A stretch of DNA of 36,605 bases from Spirogloea muscicola (GCA_009602725.1 WELB01000215.1:153373-189977); one strand, 5' to 3'. Numbered from the stretch's first letter, positions 9,140 through 19,689 are shown. Program-made: numbers and translations. Notes: a model not told the origin generated them from the sequence alone.

Positions 9140-9220
9140 CAACGCTCTCCAAGAGGGGATTGGTGGCTGTGAATGGCCAGCCACAAAAGAATGAAATAGT
9201 CAAGGAGCCGGAAGGGTCTT
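9140..9220 (-). mobile_element. LINE tail T5
   Basis: Hairpin GGCTGTGAATGGCCAGCC at 9165-9182, followed by reversed CATTCTTTTGTGG wording. Confidence 0.55.
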
Positions 9221-9940
9221 TGACGAGGGTGTTTACGTGCCGGTCAAGCTTTCCCCGACCCTTGAACCCCTTCGGACTTCATTAGTTTGTGCCATTCGGC
9301 CCTCTTCCCCTACAGCATCCGAAGTGACTGTTGCCTTTGGTGCACAAGCAATGACAGATTGTGATGGCTGTAGCTCTGCTTCTCCATGTGTAATCTGGAT
9401 CACAGAGAGACAGGATACCTGTTCGGGGTTGGCAGCCAACTCCGGCTGCCGCGGGACCGACGAGCGTCCCTGCCAGCCGGAGTTTTCCGCCGCGGCAAGT
9501 GCGCCGAGCCGCATGCCCGGCTGACATGCCCCGCTGGCGGGTAGTGTGGCGCCACCAGGGCTGATGAAACACAGCCATCGCCCTGTACTGGAAGAACTTG
9601 TTATCCGCATTGCCGTCTCTGCAGAAGTGCGCGCGACCGGACCTTGCACGGACGGCACGGCCGTGGGCACAAGTCTGACCACCTGCTAGCGAGCCTAGCA
9701 ACGAGAAGACTCCGTCGCCCGTAGTGCAAATCCGCTCATGACCAAGACATTCGATTTATTGCGATACTGTTTGCACTTGGTTTGATATGCTCGCATCATC
9801 CTCCATTAGTACGTCAGCGATAAGAGGAATGATACATGTCTCACCTATTGTGAGTCTGTGTTGAGTCAATGTTTGGAACAATTCCCTCATTTATCAATCG
9901 CAAAGGCACACAGCACGTCCTAATGAGCTCGAAAGGAAGA
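9221..9940. other. no gene established
   Basis: Frames of 95 codons (plus, 9237-9524) and 149 codons (minus, 9233-9682) overlap. The plus frame has several Cys but does not match the Cys-rich family. I cannot support either as a gene. Confidence 0.3.
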
Positions 9941-9945
9941 CAATT
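9941..9945. other. copia target-site duplication, left
   Basis: CAATT immediately precedes the 5' LTR. The same five bases follow the 3' LTR at 14918-14922. Confidence 0.8.
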
Positions 9946-10387
9946 TGTTGAATATTGTAATATGTTGGATCGGCGGGTCGGGGTGGATGACCATCCCGAC
10001 CGTCTCATTGGGCCCTTAAGAGTTTCCCCTGGATAAGGGAGGCCTCGGGCACAGGTCGGAACACTCAACATCTGAGGCCACGCGGTCACGCGCCCGTGCG
10101 CCCTAGCCCTGGCTGCCACCCACCTTGGGTGAGGGCGGAGCCTGTGCTGTCTGACTGTCTGTCTGAGATCTGAATCTGTTTGCCGCCATGAGCACATCTG
10201 CATCTGAGCCGCTGCGACGAGGTCGCTCTGCTGGGCCGCCGCCTCAACGAGGGCGATCTGCTGGACCTGGAGGAAGTCCAATGGAGGAACACGACTGGAG
10301 GAATGCAGATTCTCAAAACGCTTTGTACAACCCACAGGGACAGGTACAGGAGCAGGCACAAGAGCACACAGCCCAGGAACACTTTCA
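9946..10387 (+). repeat. copia 5' LTR
   Basis: Begins TGTTGAATATTGTAATATG and ends CA just before the primer site. Length 442 bases. The 3' third contains an ATG in a strong Kozak-like context (GCCGCCATGAG, ATG at 10188) that opens the gag frame. Confidence 0.9.
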
Positions 10388-11300
10388 GGTTATGGGCCCA
10401 CCCCTCGGGGGTTCTCTGGGTTCGATCCCTGTTCTAACTCCCAAGCTTGGGAGAGATACAAACTGTTTAGTCTGGAAGTATAGGATGAAGAAGATGCTCC
10501 AGTTTCACAATGTTTGGGATGCTGTAGAGCCTCCAGCTAATCGAGGGCTTCATCGGCCTTTCTCTCGTGAAATGTCATAGCCTCAGCGAGCCGTGCCGCA
10601 AATCTGGATGATGAAGAGGTGATAGGCATTGTCAACCTGTCCCTGGCTAGTGGCATCTGGGAGTACCTTAAAGACAAGATTGAGAGCCGCGGAACTGACA
10701 AGGCTTACCACCTCAGCATGCGCTTGCGCGATGCAGAAAGGAGGAAGATGAGTCAATTCAGGCATTTGTCAGCAGAGTACAATCATTGGCTCTTCAGCTG
10801 CATGCCATTGGCGTGGAGGTCCCAGTCCGATTCCTAGTTCTGGCCATACTTATGGGCCTCCCGACTGCGTATAATATTGTTAGAGATACATTGCAGATGG
10901 TCAGCGCCGACAACCTGACTGTGGAATCTGTGCTGGCTCGACTCCTTCATAAGGAACGAACATTGGAGGAGCAACACTGACATCTGACAGGGTCTCTGGC
11001 TGGCTCTCTGCCGACTTCACAGGCAGCACGGCTGGCAAGCAGCCACTCTGAGCAAGATCTCCGACATCACTTGAATCAATCGAAGCTTCATCAGCAAACT
11101 GTTGCTCGCAGTCTTCGGAGCGGGACTGGTGGTGGTAGTCCTCTGAATGAAGATCAGTTTGCAGGGTGGAACAGGAATCACATGTATCCTAGAACTTGCT
11201 TCTACCGCCGTGAGCCTGGACATGTGATCAACGACTGTCCCAAGAAGAAGGCTCTGAAATTTAATGGCAATAGTAGGAGAGGCAGAGGCAGTCATGCTGA
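10188..11300 (+). pseudogene. gag: copia gag
   Basis: Nucleocapsid precursor of the element. The frame opens at ATG 10188 inside the LTR and reads through the primer site into KLGRDTNCLVWKYRMKKML, the typical copia gag N-terminus. It stops at TAG 10578-10580. The homology continues in another frame (NLDDEEVIGIVNLSLASGIW, about 10600-10730) and shifts again near 10735 to ESIQAFVSRVQSLALQLHAIG and a C-terminal LTVESVLARLLHKER. A zinc knuckle follows at 11197-11238, but its second Cys is Arg (CGC at 11206-11208): C-x2-R-x4-H-x4-C. At least two frameshifts and a stop make it non-functional. Confidence 0.85.
10388..10402 (+). other. primer-binding site, initiator tRNA-Met anticodon-arm type
   Basis: GGTTATGGGCCCACC directly follows the LTR. 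It is the reverse complement of the anticodon arm of eukaryotic initiator tRNA-Met (GGTGGGCCCATAACC), not of its 3' end. This is the half-tRNA priming known for Drosophila copia. Confidence 0.8.
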
Positions 11301-11309
11301 GGGAGAGGC

Positions 11310-12730
11310 ACATCTGTCTAGACGGTCTGATAGGTCAAATTGTGATAGCTGGCTGATTACAGCGGAGCGTCTCATCACCTCACCTACAGGCGAGATTGGC
11401 TCCATAACTATCAATCCGTTCCGGATTTCACCATTCGTCTGGGTGATGACAGTGAGCAGCCAGCTGTTGGAAAAGGAGAAGTGCAGCTGCAAATGCCTAC
11501 TCTTTATGGCACTGAAACACAACTTCTGAAGGATGTCTATCATGCTCCTGATTTGGCATCGATCTCCTACCTGTATCCCAGCTCTTAGACAAGGGCTATC
11601 ATGTGACCTTCTACAGAAATGTCTGTACAATCATGAAATCTGGTGTTCCCATTCTGACAGGACGCAGGTCAGGAGATCTGTTCACCTTGAATGGACAGGT
11701 GCAAGTACAGGATGTGGGAATACAGACTCAGGTTGAGAAACCATTCTGGTGCAGAAACAGATGCAGGTTCAGGGCAGGGTAAATGTATCCGAGTCTGATA
11801 GCAATACTCTTGAGCAATGGCATGCTCGACTGGGGCATCCTAATATTCAGCGGATGAAGAAGCTGAGAGAGCATGGTGCATGGAGTAGAAACTCTAGTAC
11901 AAAATGTTGAACCTGAATTCTGTCGGAGCTGTGTACAGGGCAAACTCCACCTTCAAAAACCGCTTGCTGGTGAGCACTTTAGAGCTTCTACACTTCTGGA
12001 ACTGGTGCATTCTGATGTTTGTGGCCCTATGCAAATATCATCTTTAGGGGCAGCAGATATATTTTGTCCTTCATTGATGATGCCAGTCGATGGAGCAAGG
12101 TATATTTTCTGAAAAACAAGAGTGAAGTGTTGGAGAAGTTTATGCGTTTCAGAGCTGCAGTTGAGTGCAGACAGGACAGAAACTCAAGGCTCTTAGATCT
12201 GATAACGGTGGAGAGTACACCTCTAAAGAGTTTGAACGGTTCTGTCAGCAACAGGGAATACACAGGCAATTGACAGCAACCTATCGTCCTCAACAGAATG
12301 GTGTGGCGGAGTAGATCTGTTATGGAGATTGCAAGGTGCTTACTGTTCCATTCTTATACACCATCAGAGTTTTGAGCTGAGGCAGTCGCAACAGCTGTGT
12401 ACCTGAAGAATAGAATGCCTACTACTGCAGTGAAAGACATGATGCCACAGGAGTACTGTACTGGCAAGAAACCTACAGTTGCCCATCTTAGGATGTTTGG
12501 CTGTTCTGCGTGGGTGCATGTTCCTACTGAGATGAGACACAAGTTGCAATCCAAGGCTCGTCAGTGTGTTATGGTAGGATATGGTGAACACGTGAAAGCG
12601 TGGAAAATGTTTGATCTTGAGAACAGGAGGATGATCTTCAGCAGAGATGTAGTATTCGATGAGCAGAGAAGTCCTGACTATTCTGCATTTCTGTTACGGC
12701 CTTCTGAGACAGTGGGAGAAATGTAATGGT
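11310..12730 (+). pseudogene. pol: copia pol: protease end and integrase
   Basis: LKDVYHAPDL and QLLDKGYHVTFYRN (about 11525-11625) mark the protease-integrase linker. The integrase zinc finger begins WHARLGHPNIQRMKKL (about 11818) and ends CRSC (about 11928). The core keeps HSDVCGPM (D at 12013-12015), FIDDASRWSK (about 12070-12099), LRSDNGGEYTS (about 12190) and PQQNGVAE (E at 12309-12311). A short deletion directly after that Glu creates TAG at 12312-12314. TGA at 12373-12375 replaces the Trp of EFWAEAV. Frameshifts near 11880, 12045 and 12170 break the frame. Confidence 0.9.
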
Positions 12731-12879
12731 GGCCCGTACCTCAAGAGCCAGATATTGTTGAGACTGTGGAAGCAGGGTCTGAATCTGGCGATGAAATGGA
12801 AACAGGGGCAGGAGGTGAAGATCTGGAGGAGAACGCTGCTACGTTTGGAGTATCTAGGACAGACATTCGTGTTTTTGCT

Positions 12880-13610
12880 GCTGAAGTGTTGCATGAGCCT
12901 CTCACAATGCAAGAGGCCATGAGCAGTGATGCAGCCCTCAAGTGGAAAGCAGCAGCAGAAGCAGAACTAAATTCAATCAAGGAGAACAAAACTTGGGATT
13001 TGGTAGAGTTACCTGTTGGAAGGAAAGCGATACTCAGCAAATGGATGTTCAAGATTAAACTTAAGGGTGATGGTTCTGTCGATCAGTACAAAGCACGCCC
13101 TTGTTGCTAAAGGTTGTGCTCAGAAGGAAGGGATTCACTACAATGAGACATTTGCTCCAGTGGTTAAAAATAGTGCTGTCAGAAGCTTGCTGGCTATGGC
13201 AGCTATTCGTGATTTAGAGGTAGAGCAGATGGATGTCACCACAGCCTTCTCTAATGGTGATCTTGATGAAGAGATCTACATGCAACAGCCTGCAGGTTTT
13301 GAGATGAAAGGCAAAGAGAATCAAGTGTGCAAGTTGAAGAAGCGCTGTATGGACTTAAACAGGCGCCCAAGGCCTGGTATGCACAGATTGACACTTTCTT
13401 AGTGAACCGAGGTTTCAAGAGATCTGAGGCTGATCACAGTGTGTATGTGAGGGAGAAACCTGCTAAGGTGGTTCTAGCACTGTATGTTGATGATCTGATC
13501 TTACTGGGAGACTCAGCTACTAAAGTGAAGAGAGTAAAGCGAGAGCTGAGTAGTAGATTCAAGATGAAGGATCTTGGGCCCTTGGAGTATTTTTTGGGTA
13601 TTTAGGTCAA
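12880..13610 (+). pseudogene. pol: copia pol: reverse transcriptase
   Basis: Motifs in order: AEAELNSIKENKTWDLVELP (about 12958), KWMFKIKLKGDGSVDQYKAR (13036-13095), a one-base insertion near 13096 before LVAKG, then ETFAPVVK, MDVTTAFSNGDLDEEIYM (about 13228), LYGLKQAPKAWYAQID, and the catalytic YVDD at 13483-13494. The frame stops at TAG 13603-13605 after EYFLGI, where copia proteins usually have Gln or Glu. All catalytic aspartates are present but the frame is broken at 13096, about 13340 and 13603. Confidence 0.92.
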
Positions 13611-14469
13611 GAGAGATAGAAGCAGGAAGATACTGACCTTGAGTTTGTCAAAGTACATTACTGAAGTCTTGGACAGATTTGGTATGCAAGATTGCAAACC
13701 TATCTCTACCCCACAGGATACCACACAGACTTTGAGCAAGGATCAGGGACCCAAGACAAATCGAGATTGACAGAAGATGGCACAGGTGCCTTATAGGGAG
13801 GCAGTGGGATGTTTGATGTACATAGCTGGGGCAGCACGTCCAGACATAGCAGCATCCGTGGGAGTGGTTGCTCAGTTTGTGCAAGATCCTGGTGTTGAGC
13901 ATTGGCAAGCTGTCAAGAGAATCATGCGATATCTGCAGGGAAGCAAGAACTTGTGCTTGACATTTAGAAATACAGGAGATAAATCCGATGAGCTGGTAGG
14001 ATTTTGAGATGCTGACTGGGCAGGCAGTCTGGATGATAGAAGGTCAGTAACAGGTTATGCATTCGAGTTGGGAGCAGGAGCAGTCAGTTGGAGTAGTAGG
14101 AAATAGCAGACTGTGGCGACTTCAACTGTCGAAGCTGAGTACATGGCAACGACTGCAGCAGCAAAAGAAGCAACCTGGTTGAGGAGACTACTACAAGAAT
14201 GTGGATATCTTTCTTCATCGAGTGCGACCACTTTGTTCAGTGACAATCAAGGTAGCATTGCTTTGATTAAGAATCCTGTCTATCATGCTCGTACTAAGCA
14301 TATAGAGATACAACATCATTTCATCCGAGAGAAGGTAGACGAAGGAGTCATCAAGATGCAGTACTGTAGTACAGCAGATATGACTGCAGATATTCTGACC
14401 AAGGGATTGCCTAAGCCTAAGTATGATAGATGTAGAAGTTGGCTAGGTCTGGCTGGTTCACATATTTAA
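13610..14469 (+). pseudogene. pol: copia pol: connection and RNase H
   Basis: MAQVPYREAVGCLMYIA (13777) and DADWAGSLDDRRSVTGYAF (about 14010) are followed by SWSSRK-stop-QTVATS, with TAG at 14104-14106 on the nearly invariant Gln. The last 118 codons (14113-14469) are intact: VEAEYMA, WLRRLLQECGY, LFSDNQGSIAL, ARTKHIEIQHHFIREKV and ADILTKGLP, ending in TAA just before the polypurine tract. TGA at 14005-14007 is a further stop. Confidence 0.9.
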
Positions 14470-14475
14470 TGGGAG

Positions 14476-14917
14476 TGTTGAATATTGTAATATGTTGAAT
14501 CGGCGGGTCGGGGTGGATGACCATCCCGACCGTCTCATTGGGCCCTTAGAGTCTCCCCTGGATAAGGGAGGCCTCGGGCACAGGTCGGAACACTCTCAAC
14601 ATCCGAGGACACGCGGTCTCGCGCCCGTGCGCCCTAGCCCTGGCTGCCACCCACCTAGGGTGAGGGCGGCCCCTGTGCTGTCTGACTGTCTGTCTGAGAT
14701 CTGCATCCGTTTGCCGCCATGAGCACATCTGCATCTGAGCCGCTGCGACGAGGTCGCTCTGCTTGGCCGCCGCCTCAACGAGGGCGATCTGCTGGACCTG
14801 AAGGACGTCCAATGGAGGAACACGACTGGAGGAATGCAGACTCTCAAAATGCTGTGTACAACCCACAGGGACAGGTACAGGAGCAGGCACAAGAGCACAC
14901 AGCCCAGGAACACTTCC
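14476..14917 (+). repeat. copia 3' LTR
   Basis: Begins TGTTGAATATTGTAATATG after the purine tract ATGGGAG. It matches the 5' LTR with about 20 differences. The gag start ATG is conserved at 14719. Confidence 0.9.
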
Positions 14918-14922
14918 CAATT
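14918..14922. other. copia target-site duplication, right
   Basis: CAATT, identical to 9941-9945. Confidence 0.8.
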
Positions 14923-16149
14923 GGCAGTTCTCTTGGGCGCAAACAAAAGCAGGGCAAGTCGGAAAAGTAAGAAGCTAACGAGTAGTTATGACTGAGAAAA
15001 TGTGTCTACAACAATGGGAATTCCCTTGCAGCATTGTCCTTCTATTCCCCTTGGTTCAAGCCTAGACTAGCATGAAAGCTACGTGTTCGCTTCTGGATAG
15101 GTGACACTGACACGGGCTTCTTATGTAACTTCATTTCCCCTTGCTCAAGTACCTGATACTGTAGAACCTGAAAATGACTGAAAGTCCCTGCTTCACTAAA
15201 GGAGCTGAAAGGCCTTGCTGGTGCCCATATTGCGAACCCCACTTGCTGACCTGGCAATCTCGTGCCTGCCTGGCGAAATTTTTACTTTCTCTTGTCTGAC
15301 ATGAAACTGACTTAAGTATAGTTCATCCAGCCTCTCGCACAAAACTTAGTGCTGATTCGATCCATATCCAGAAGGTATTCATGTTGAGAGGTAAGCTCAT
15401 CCAAAGGGGGCGAGGGCTGTATCATATCGTGGCTGATAGTGTGTAGTAGGCCAGAAGAGATATTGACAGGAGATGAGAAAGGGCTGGAAGATAAGAATAT
15501 TTGTGGTCAACTGGCATGAAGTGAAGGAGATAGCAACTTTCATTTATCTGCTACCCTCGTTGCTGTTGCAGCAGCTGCTGTTCTTTCATTGATCCCGTTG
15601 TGGAGCCTGCACTGCGCTACAAGGGTGACATGTGCTTTAAATAGTTTTCTCAATGATTAATTGCACAGGTCTTTGATACATATCGGGAATGTAGCCAAAC
15701 ATAGCAAGCAATGTCAGCTCGTTGAATTTGTTGAGTCCACAGTTGAAGCCGAAATTCAAAGCATCCTTGAAAAGTAGTACAGATATGTGGCTGTGCCGCC
15801 ACTGAGACAGCAACAAAGCCGAGAGGATAGCAAGCTCTGCATGAGCTACTCTACTTGCAGTGCGACAGTCGTGTTTTCACTGAAGTGGGTCAGAAAATCC
15901 AAGATTCAGCTGACATCCACGTCCAGCTCTGCCTAAAAGGTGGTTCTAGCAATTCAACAGCGATGGGTAGGCAGTAAGTGCTCACAGGCTGTAGAGTGGA
16001 TTGTAGTGAAATATTTCGCTACAAGATCTCTTTAGGGGGCTTGCAAATGTGCTGTCATCCACAGGCTTGTAAGACTTGTAAGAACGGGTGGTAGTTTCGG
16101 GTTGCTGGTGCTTGCTTTGTTAATTACAATTGGTGATTATGGCCATGGG
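14923..16149. other. no gene recognised
   Basis: Intermediate GC and only short frames. 15402-15420 (AAAGGGGGCGAGGGCTGT) is half of a T5 tail hairpin. The region downstream of gene B's stop may hold its 3' untranslated part, but no clear poly(A) signal was picked. Confidence 0.35.
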
Positions 16150-17726
16150 TTAAGTGCAAGCACAAGTCAAAAGATTGGACTCTATCTTGAGACTGCAACT
16201 TTGCCCTGTTGGACACTTGCCACTGCTGCACGTAAAGTTTGTAACACCGCCTACTGTTATAGAGTGGAGAGAATTGAGATCACAAGCAGATGGTGGTGGC
16301 GGCGGCGGGGGTGGTTGAGGAGGAGGTGGAGAACCACAACTGTCCTCTGCAAATACCCCAAGAACAAGTCTGAGAAAGACCACATCAAACAGGAGTGCGA
16401 TCCAGCAAGCCACAGCTGGATTTAGAAGGCGACTAAGTGTCACCGAGATCTGCCCCTTTTAGGACCAAGGCAATCCTGGTAAGGAGGGAGAGGGGACAAG
16501 CAATCCATGCCGTTTACTTCCGAGGACTTGAAATTATGTTATATCCAGTTACAAAGACTCTGAAGCTGAAAGAGCTGTAAGCCATAAACCAATTGGGAGC
16601 AAGTCACTGGGTCTGACTAACAATCCAAGCAGAGGTAATACCTGTTTTAACGCACTGGCAGTTAGTTGCACCATTAGTGCCTGTATCCTGGCACGCACAT
16701 CCACCTGCCACAGGTAGCAGTCACATGTTGAAGACCTTCAATGCCACGATGTAGAGCACAAAGGAAAGCCCTCGCATCAATCTACATGGACTTTGCAACT
16801 AGAGAATTTGCACGTGGAACACAACATGGCAAGGTGAACAAAGCACATGCTACATCATTCCAAATCGCATGGAGATGTTTCTTACATGAAGGGGAGCAGC
16901 CTCCACTGCAGCCACAACTGCCTGCAGTCCCGCCAGTAGCACCATTGCATTGCTTTTGGCAGCCATCATTTGAGCAAGTCTCTGTCAGCCGTCTCTGGCG
17001 CTGCAGTCCCTCGTAACGCTCTTGAGTGTCATTGCAAAGCCTCACACGATGAGGCCGAAGGGGAGGGACACTCTCATGAGGCCAGGTGCACTTGCGCAGT
17101 GCTGTTGGAAACTGCCTGGGGTAGTATCCGGTGTCCACCAGCATTGATTCCCCCATAGTCAAATGGTTAACCGTTTGACAAGTCAGACGGACCAGGGAGG
17201 CTCCTTCCAAGGGCTCAAACTTGATATGGCAGCTGGTAAAACTGTCAGCCGCAACGTGGTCCCCTGCTTCGCATGTCACGCAGCGCCACCTGCCCATCAA
17301 GAGGACAGGCATCATACAGGTAGTTCAAGCGTGTTTGACGCTCATCAGGCACCCGCCTTTGTTGTCTCGGAAAATAGCAAGCGCTTCTTCCTATGCTGAA
17401 CGTCCTCGTCAACTGGAAGAATACAAACAATATGCCAGTCACCAGCTCGATCACAACAATGACACTGTTGGCAAGGTCTGGCCTGTCTAACCCACTCACC
17501 TCGCTTTTGAAGTGCAGCCTGTGTGGTGAACCAGGATGCAGTCCTCGCTGTTCGTCGTCATCCCAACTGGCAGCTCCTTGGCTTGGAAAATCTCGCCACT
17601 TTCATCGCTGAGGATTGCATACTCAAGCTCCTCCTTGGCAGCCTCGCAAAGGCTGCAGCTGAATGGCGCAAAAGCGGCAAGCAGCACAAGGAACTGGAAG
17701 CGCAGCCGCTGAGCTCCGGGAAGCAT
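16150..17726 (-). CDS. gene B: secreted Cys-rich, Pro-rich protein (unknown family)
   Basis: Five exons fit in phase: 17726-17500, 17365-17318, 17289-16886, 16704-16642 and 16346-16150 (TAA), for 312 residues. ATG 17726 is chosen because it starts a hydrophobic leader (FQFLVLLAAFAPFSC, then EAAKEELEYAIL), probably a signal peptide. The body holds CVTCEAGDHVAADSF, DTGYYPRQFPTALRKC, LCNDTQERYEGLQRQRR and a Cys-rich run ending CSPSC. Exon 4 gives CACQDTGTNGATNCQC. Exon 5 begins EDSCGS, then a poly-Pro linker, then a Cys-rich end (FTCSSGKCPTGQSC). Donors are GTGAGT, GTATGA, GTAAGA and GTATTA. The weak point is the 28-base intron between exons 2 and 3. Probably extracellular or wall-associated; the function is unknown. 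Paralogues are A, C and D. Confidence 0.65.
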
Positions 17727-17814
17727 CCTGGAGGAAGGCGCAGGCAGCCGAAGTGGGCGCAACAGCCAGGCGCGTCAGTGCCGAGAGCCGGGCACCGCGG
17801 GAGGCTGATTGATT

Positions 17815-17935
17815 GAGAGCTGGAGAGAGAGAGAGGCGAGCTTAGCGAGGCAGAAAGAAAGGTAGAAGGGTAGTGAGAGAGCGGGAGGGGGGAAGAGAGA
17901 GAAAGCGAGGTGTCGGCTGAGAGGTCAAGGAGGGG
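17815..17935. repeat. GA-rich tract upstream of gene B
   Basis: Runs of GAGAGAGAGAG and GGGAGGGGGGAAGAGAGAGAAAG. On the minus strand this is a CT-rich stretch about 90-210 bases upstream of the gene B ATG, a common position for a 5' leader or core promoter. That role is inference only. Confidence 0.5.
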
Positions 17936-17954
17936 ATTCGTGGAGAGAAAGACT

Positions 17955-18045
17955 CATCCAGTAGAGGGCGTGGGCTGTAAAAGCCAGCCCGACAAAGTAG
18001 GGACAAGGTCTGAAGTGGCTCTCAAGCAGTAAAAGCACACAGCTA
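17955..18045 (-). mobile_element. LINE tail T5
   Basis: Hairpin GGGCTGTAAAAGCCAGCCC at 17972-17990 with reversed GACCTTGTCCC wording after it. Confidence 0.6.
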
Positions 18046-18339
18046 TGCAAGCAACTCCTCTGAAAGTGGGTGCTTAGAGTAGCACCTAGTCAGCAGCCGC
18101 AAGGCAGAGTAGCCGGCAGCCAAGAAATATGTCAGCCAGTGACTGTGAATCTTTAGTTCTTCCTTTTGAGCTGCTTCGCCGTGGAAAGCCCACGCTCATG
18201 GCGTCCTCCCATGTGCGCCGCCCATCGTGGACGGGCGGCAGTGCCGCCGACTGCGCCACCGCCGGCGGCGGAGAGGGCGCCCGCCCCAGCAAACTGCTGC
18301 CGTGGCAGCTCCTGTAGGTCGGCGCCGGGCCTTACAAGA

Positions 18340-18560
18340 CCTTAGCGGATTTCTTTGGGCCGTTTTACAAGGCCAACGAACTTCGTGGCCGCTACCCGAA
18401 GACTAGTTTTTCTGACCTGCGGCTGCTCAACAGGGGATACTGAGAACCCAGTGGGCACTCACTTGTGTGCTCTATTGCTTTTCTGGCCTTCGCGCTTTAT
18501 TTGTTCTTTTTCTGGCCAATCACAGCCATCGCCCTCTACGGGGTCCCCCCCGGAGCAGGT
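18340..18560 (+). mobile_element. LINE 3' fragment, tail T7
   Basis: The C-terminus GRYPKTSFSDLRLLNRGY ends in TGA at 18442-18444. The tail has hairpin CTGGCC-AATCA-CAGCC at about 18512-18527, similar to 23490-23508. Confidence 0.7.
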
Positions 18561-18584
18561 TCGCAGCAATCGGCGAAAAAAGAG

Positions 18585-18665
18585 AATGCGGCTGCTGCTA
18601 GGATCGGCTGTAAACTGCCAGCCAGATGCATACCGGTGTTCATGACGGAAGCGGGGGCGGCGCCG
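18585..18665 (-). mobile_element. LINE tail T6
   Basis: GGCTGTAAACTGCCAGCC (18606-18623) is the exact T6 hairpin in reverse, with the GAACACCGGTATGCATCTGG side matching 3650-3670. Confidence 0.65.
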
Positions 18666-18919
18666 ACTGAGCGCGGGCCCCATCATACGCGCCGGGCCAT
18701 CTCGCCCCGGCCAGATGGCGGGTCTGCCGGCGCCGACCGATAAAGTGAGGAAAAGGCGCGCGCGGTGCACATGAAATGAAACGGAGGCCAATACAAGCCA
18801 ACACCTTGTTCAGGCAGAAACTAGTGCTACAAAGTAAGGCTACATTAAACGAAGCCCTATGCTACGGTGGCTGAGGAAACTAGTATCCACAAGAGACCGA
18901 ACGAAGCCCAGAGGAGATC

Positions 18920-19250
18920 ACGTCTGTGGAGCCGCTTGCCTTGGCACTTGGCCACTGAGGCCCTCTACCAATCGTAACACGCGTTTCCCCTCTTCAACCT
19001 CTAGCCCCCTCCTCCCCTCCTCCCCTCCCCTCCTCATGCTGTGTAATGCACACATCTTTGCAACTCCATAGCAGTGTACCTTCTAGACTGCTGTTATGTT
19101 GGCGCCTTTCTGCCCTATGGTCCTTGTTCATTCTTTCTGGGCTGGCCATTCACAGCCCCCGCCCCCTCTTTTCTGCTGTAGGTTATGTAGATCTTCAAAT
19201 GTACTTGGCCTACATTAATTTCCAATACACGGAATTCCTCCTTCACTCTC
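18920..19250 (+). mobile_element. LINE tail pieces T4b and T5
   Basis: 18925-18990 carries a T4b tail (CTTGCC...CACTTGGCCACTGAGGCCC). 19100-19165 is a clear T5 tail with hairpin GGGCTGGCCATTCACAGCCC at 19139-19158. 19180-19235 resembles T4 again (GGTTATGTAGATCTTCAAATGT). Confidence 0.6.
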
Positions 19251-19439
19251 TTTTGGAAGAGCTCACAAGAGTGTTCGTCCTTGGCGGCCCCTGACAGGTG
19301 CGCAGCACTCAGTGAAAAGGCGGGGCGGCGCTGACTGGGCGCGGGCCTCATCATACGCGCCTGGCCGAGCCGCCCGGCCTGTTGGCGAGCCTGCCGGGGC
19401 ACCGACCGTCGGTGCGCCCGCCCGAACTTGTCGCTGATA

Positions 19440-19510
19440 TAGAATAGCGGCTGTACAAGCCAGCCATGCACTTTCTTCATGTGCATACAGAGGGTGTTCA
19501 TGACCACCTT
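19440..19510 (-). mobile_element. LINE tail T6-like
   Basis: GGCTGTACAAGCCAGCC (19449-19465), followed by the reversed GTCATGAACACCCTCTGTATGC block found after the T6 stop and at 34498-34545. Confidence 0.5.
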
Positions 19511-19689
19511 GACGACACCACAGGCTTGGCAGACAGGGCGCTACCAGTAAGGCTTTGTAAGGCTCGGCCTGGCCTCCCTTTCAGTCCATGCGCACACCGC
19601 GCCTTTCTTCTTGGTACCCTCGTGTCAGTAGTAAGGAAGTAAGATGAGCTGAGGGGCGAGAAAATAGAACGGCGGAGGCGGGCTCGGCC

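Larger units (their letters stand above)
9946..14917 (+). mobile_element. Ty1/copia LTR retrotransposon, full length, decayed
   Basis: Order seen: 5' LTR (9946-10387), primer-binding site (10388-10402), gag, protease end, integrase, reverse transcriptase, RNase H, polypurine tract (about 14468-14475) and 3' LTR (14476-about 14917). Integrase before RT defines the copia superfamily. The LTRs differ at about 20 of 442 positions by eye, so this is not a recent insertion. Several frameshifts and stops break gag and pol. It lies in plus orientation with a CAATT duplication at both ends. Confidence 0.95.

Noticed and set aside
10405-10440. tRNA-like wording (GGGTTCGATCCC) just after the copia primer site
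   Set aside because: It resembles a T-arm, but no acceptor, D-arm or anticodon arm with matching stems can be folded around it, and it lies in the gag reading frame.
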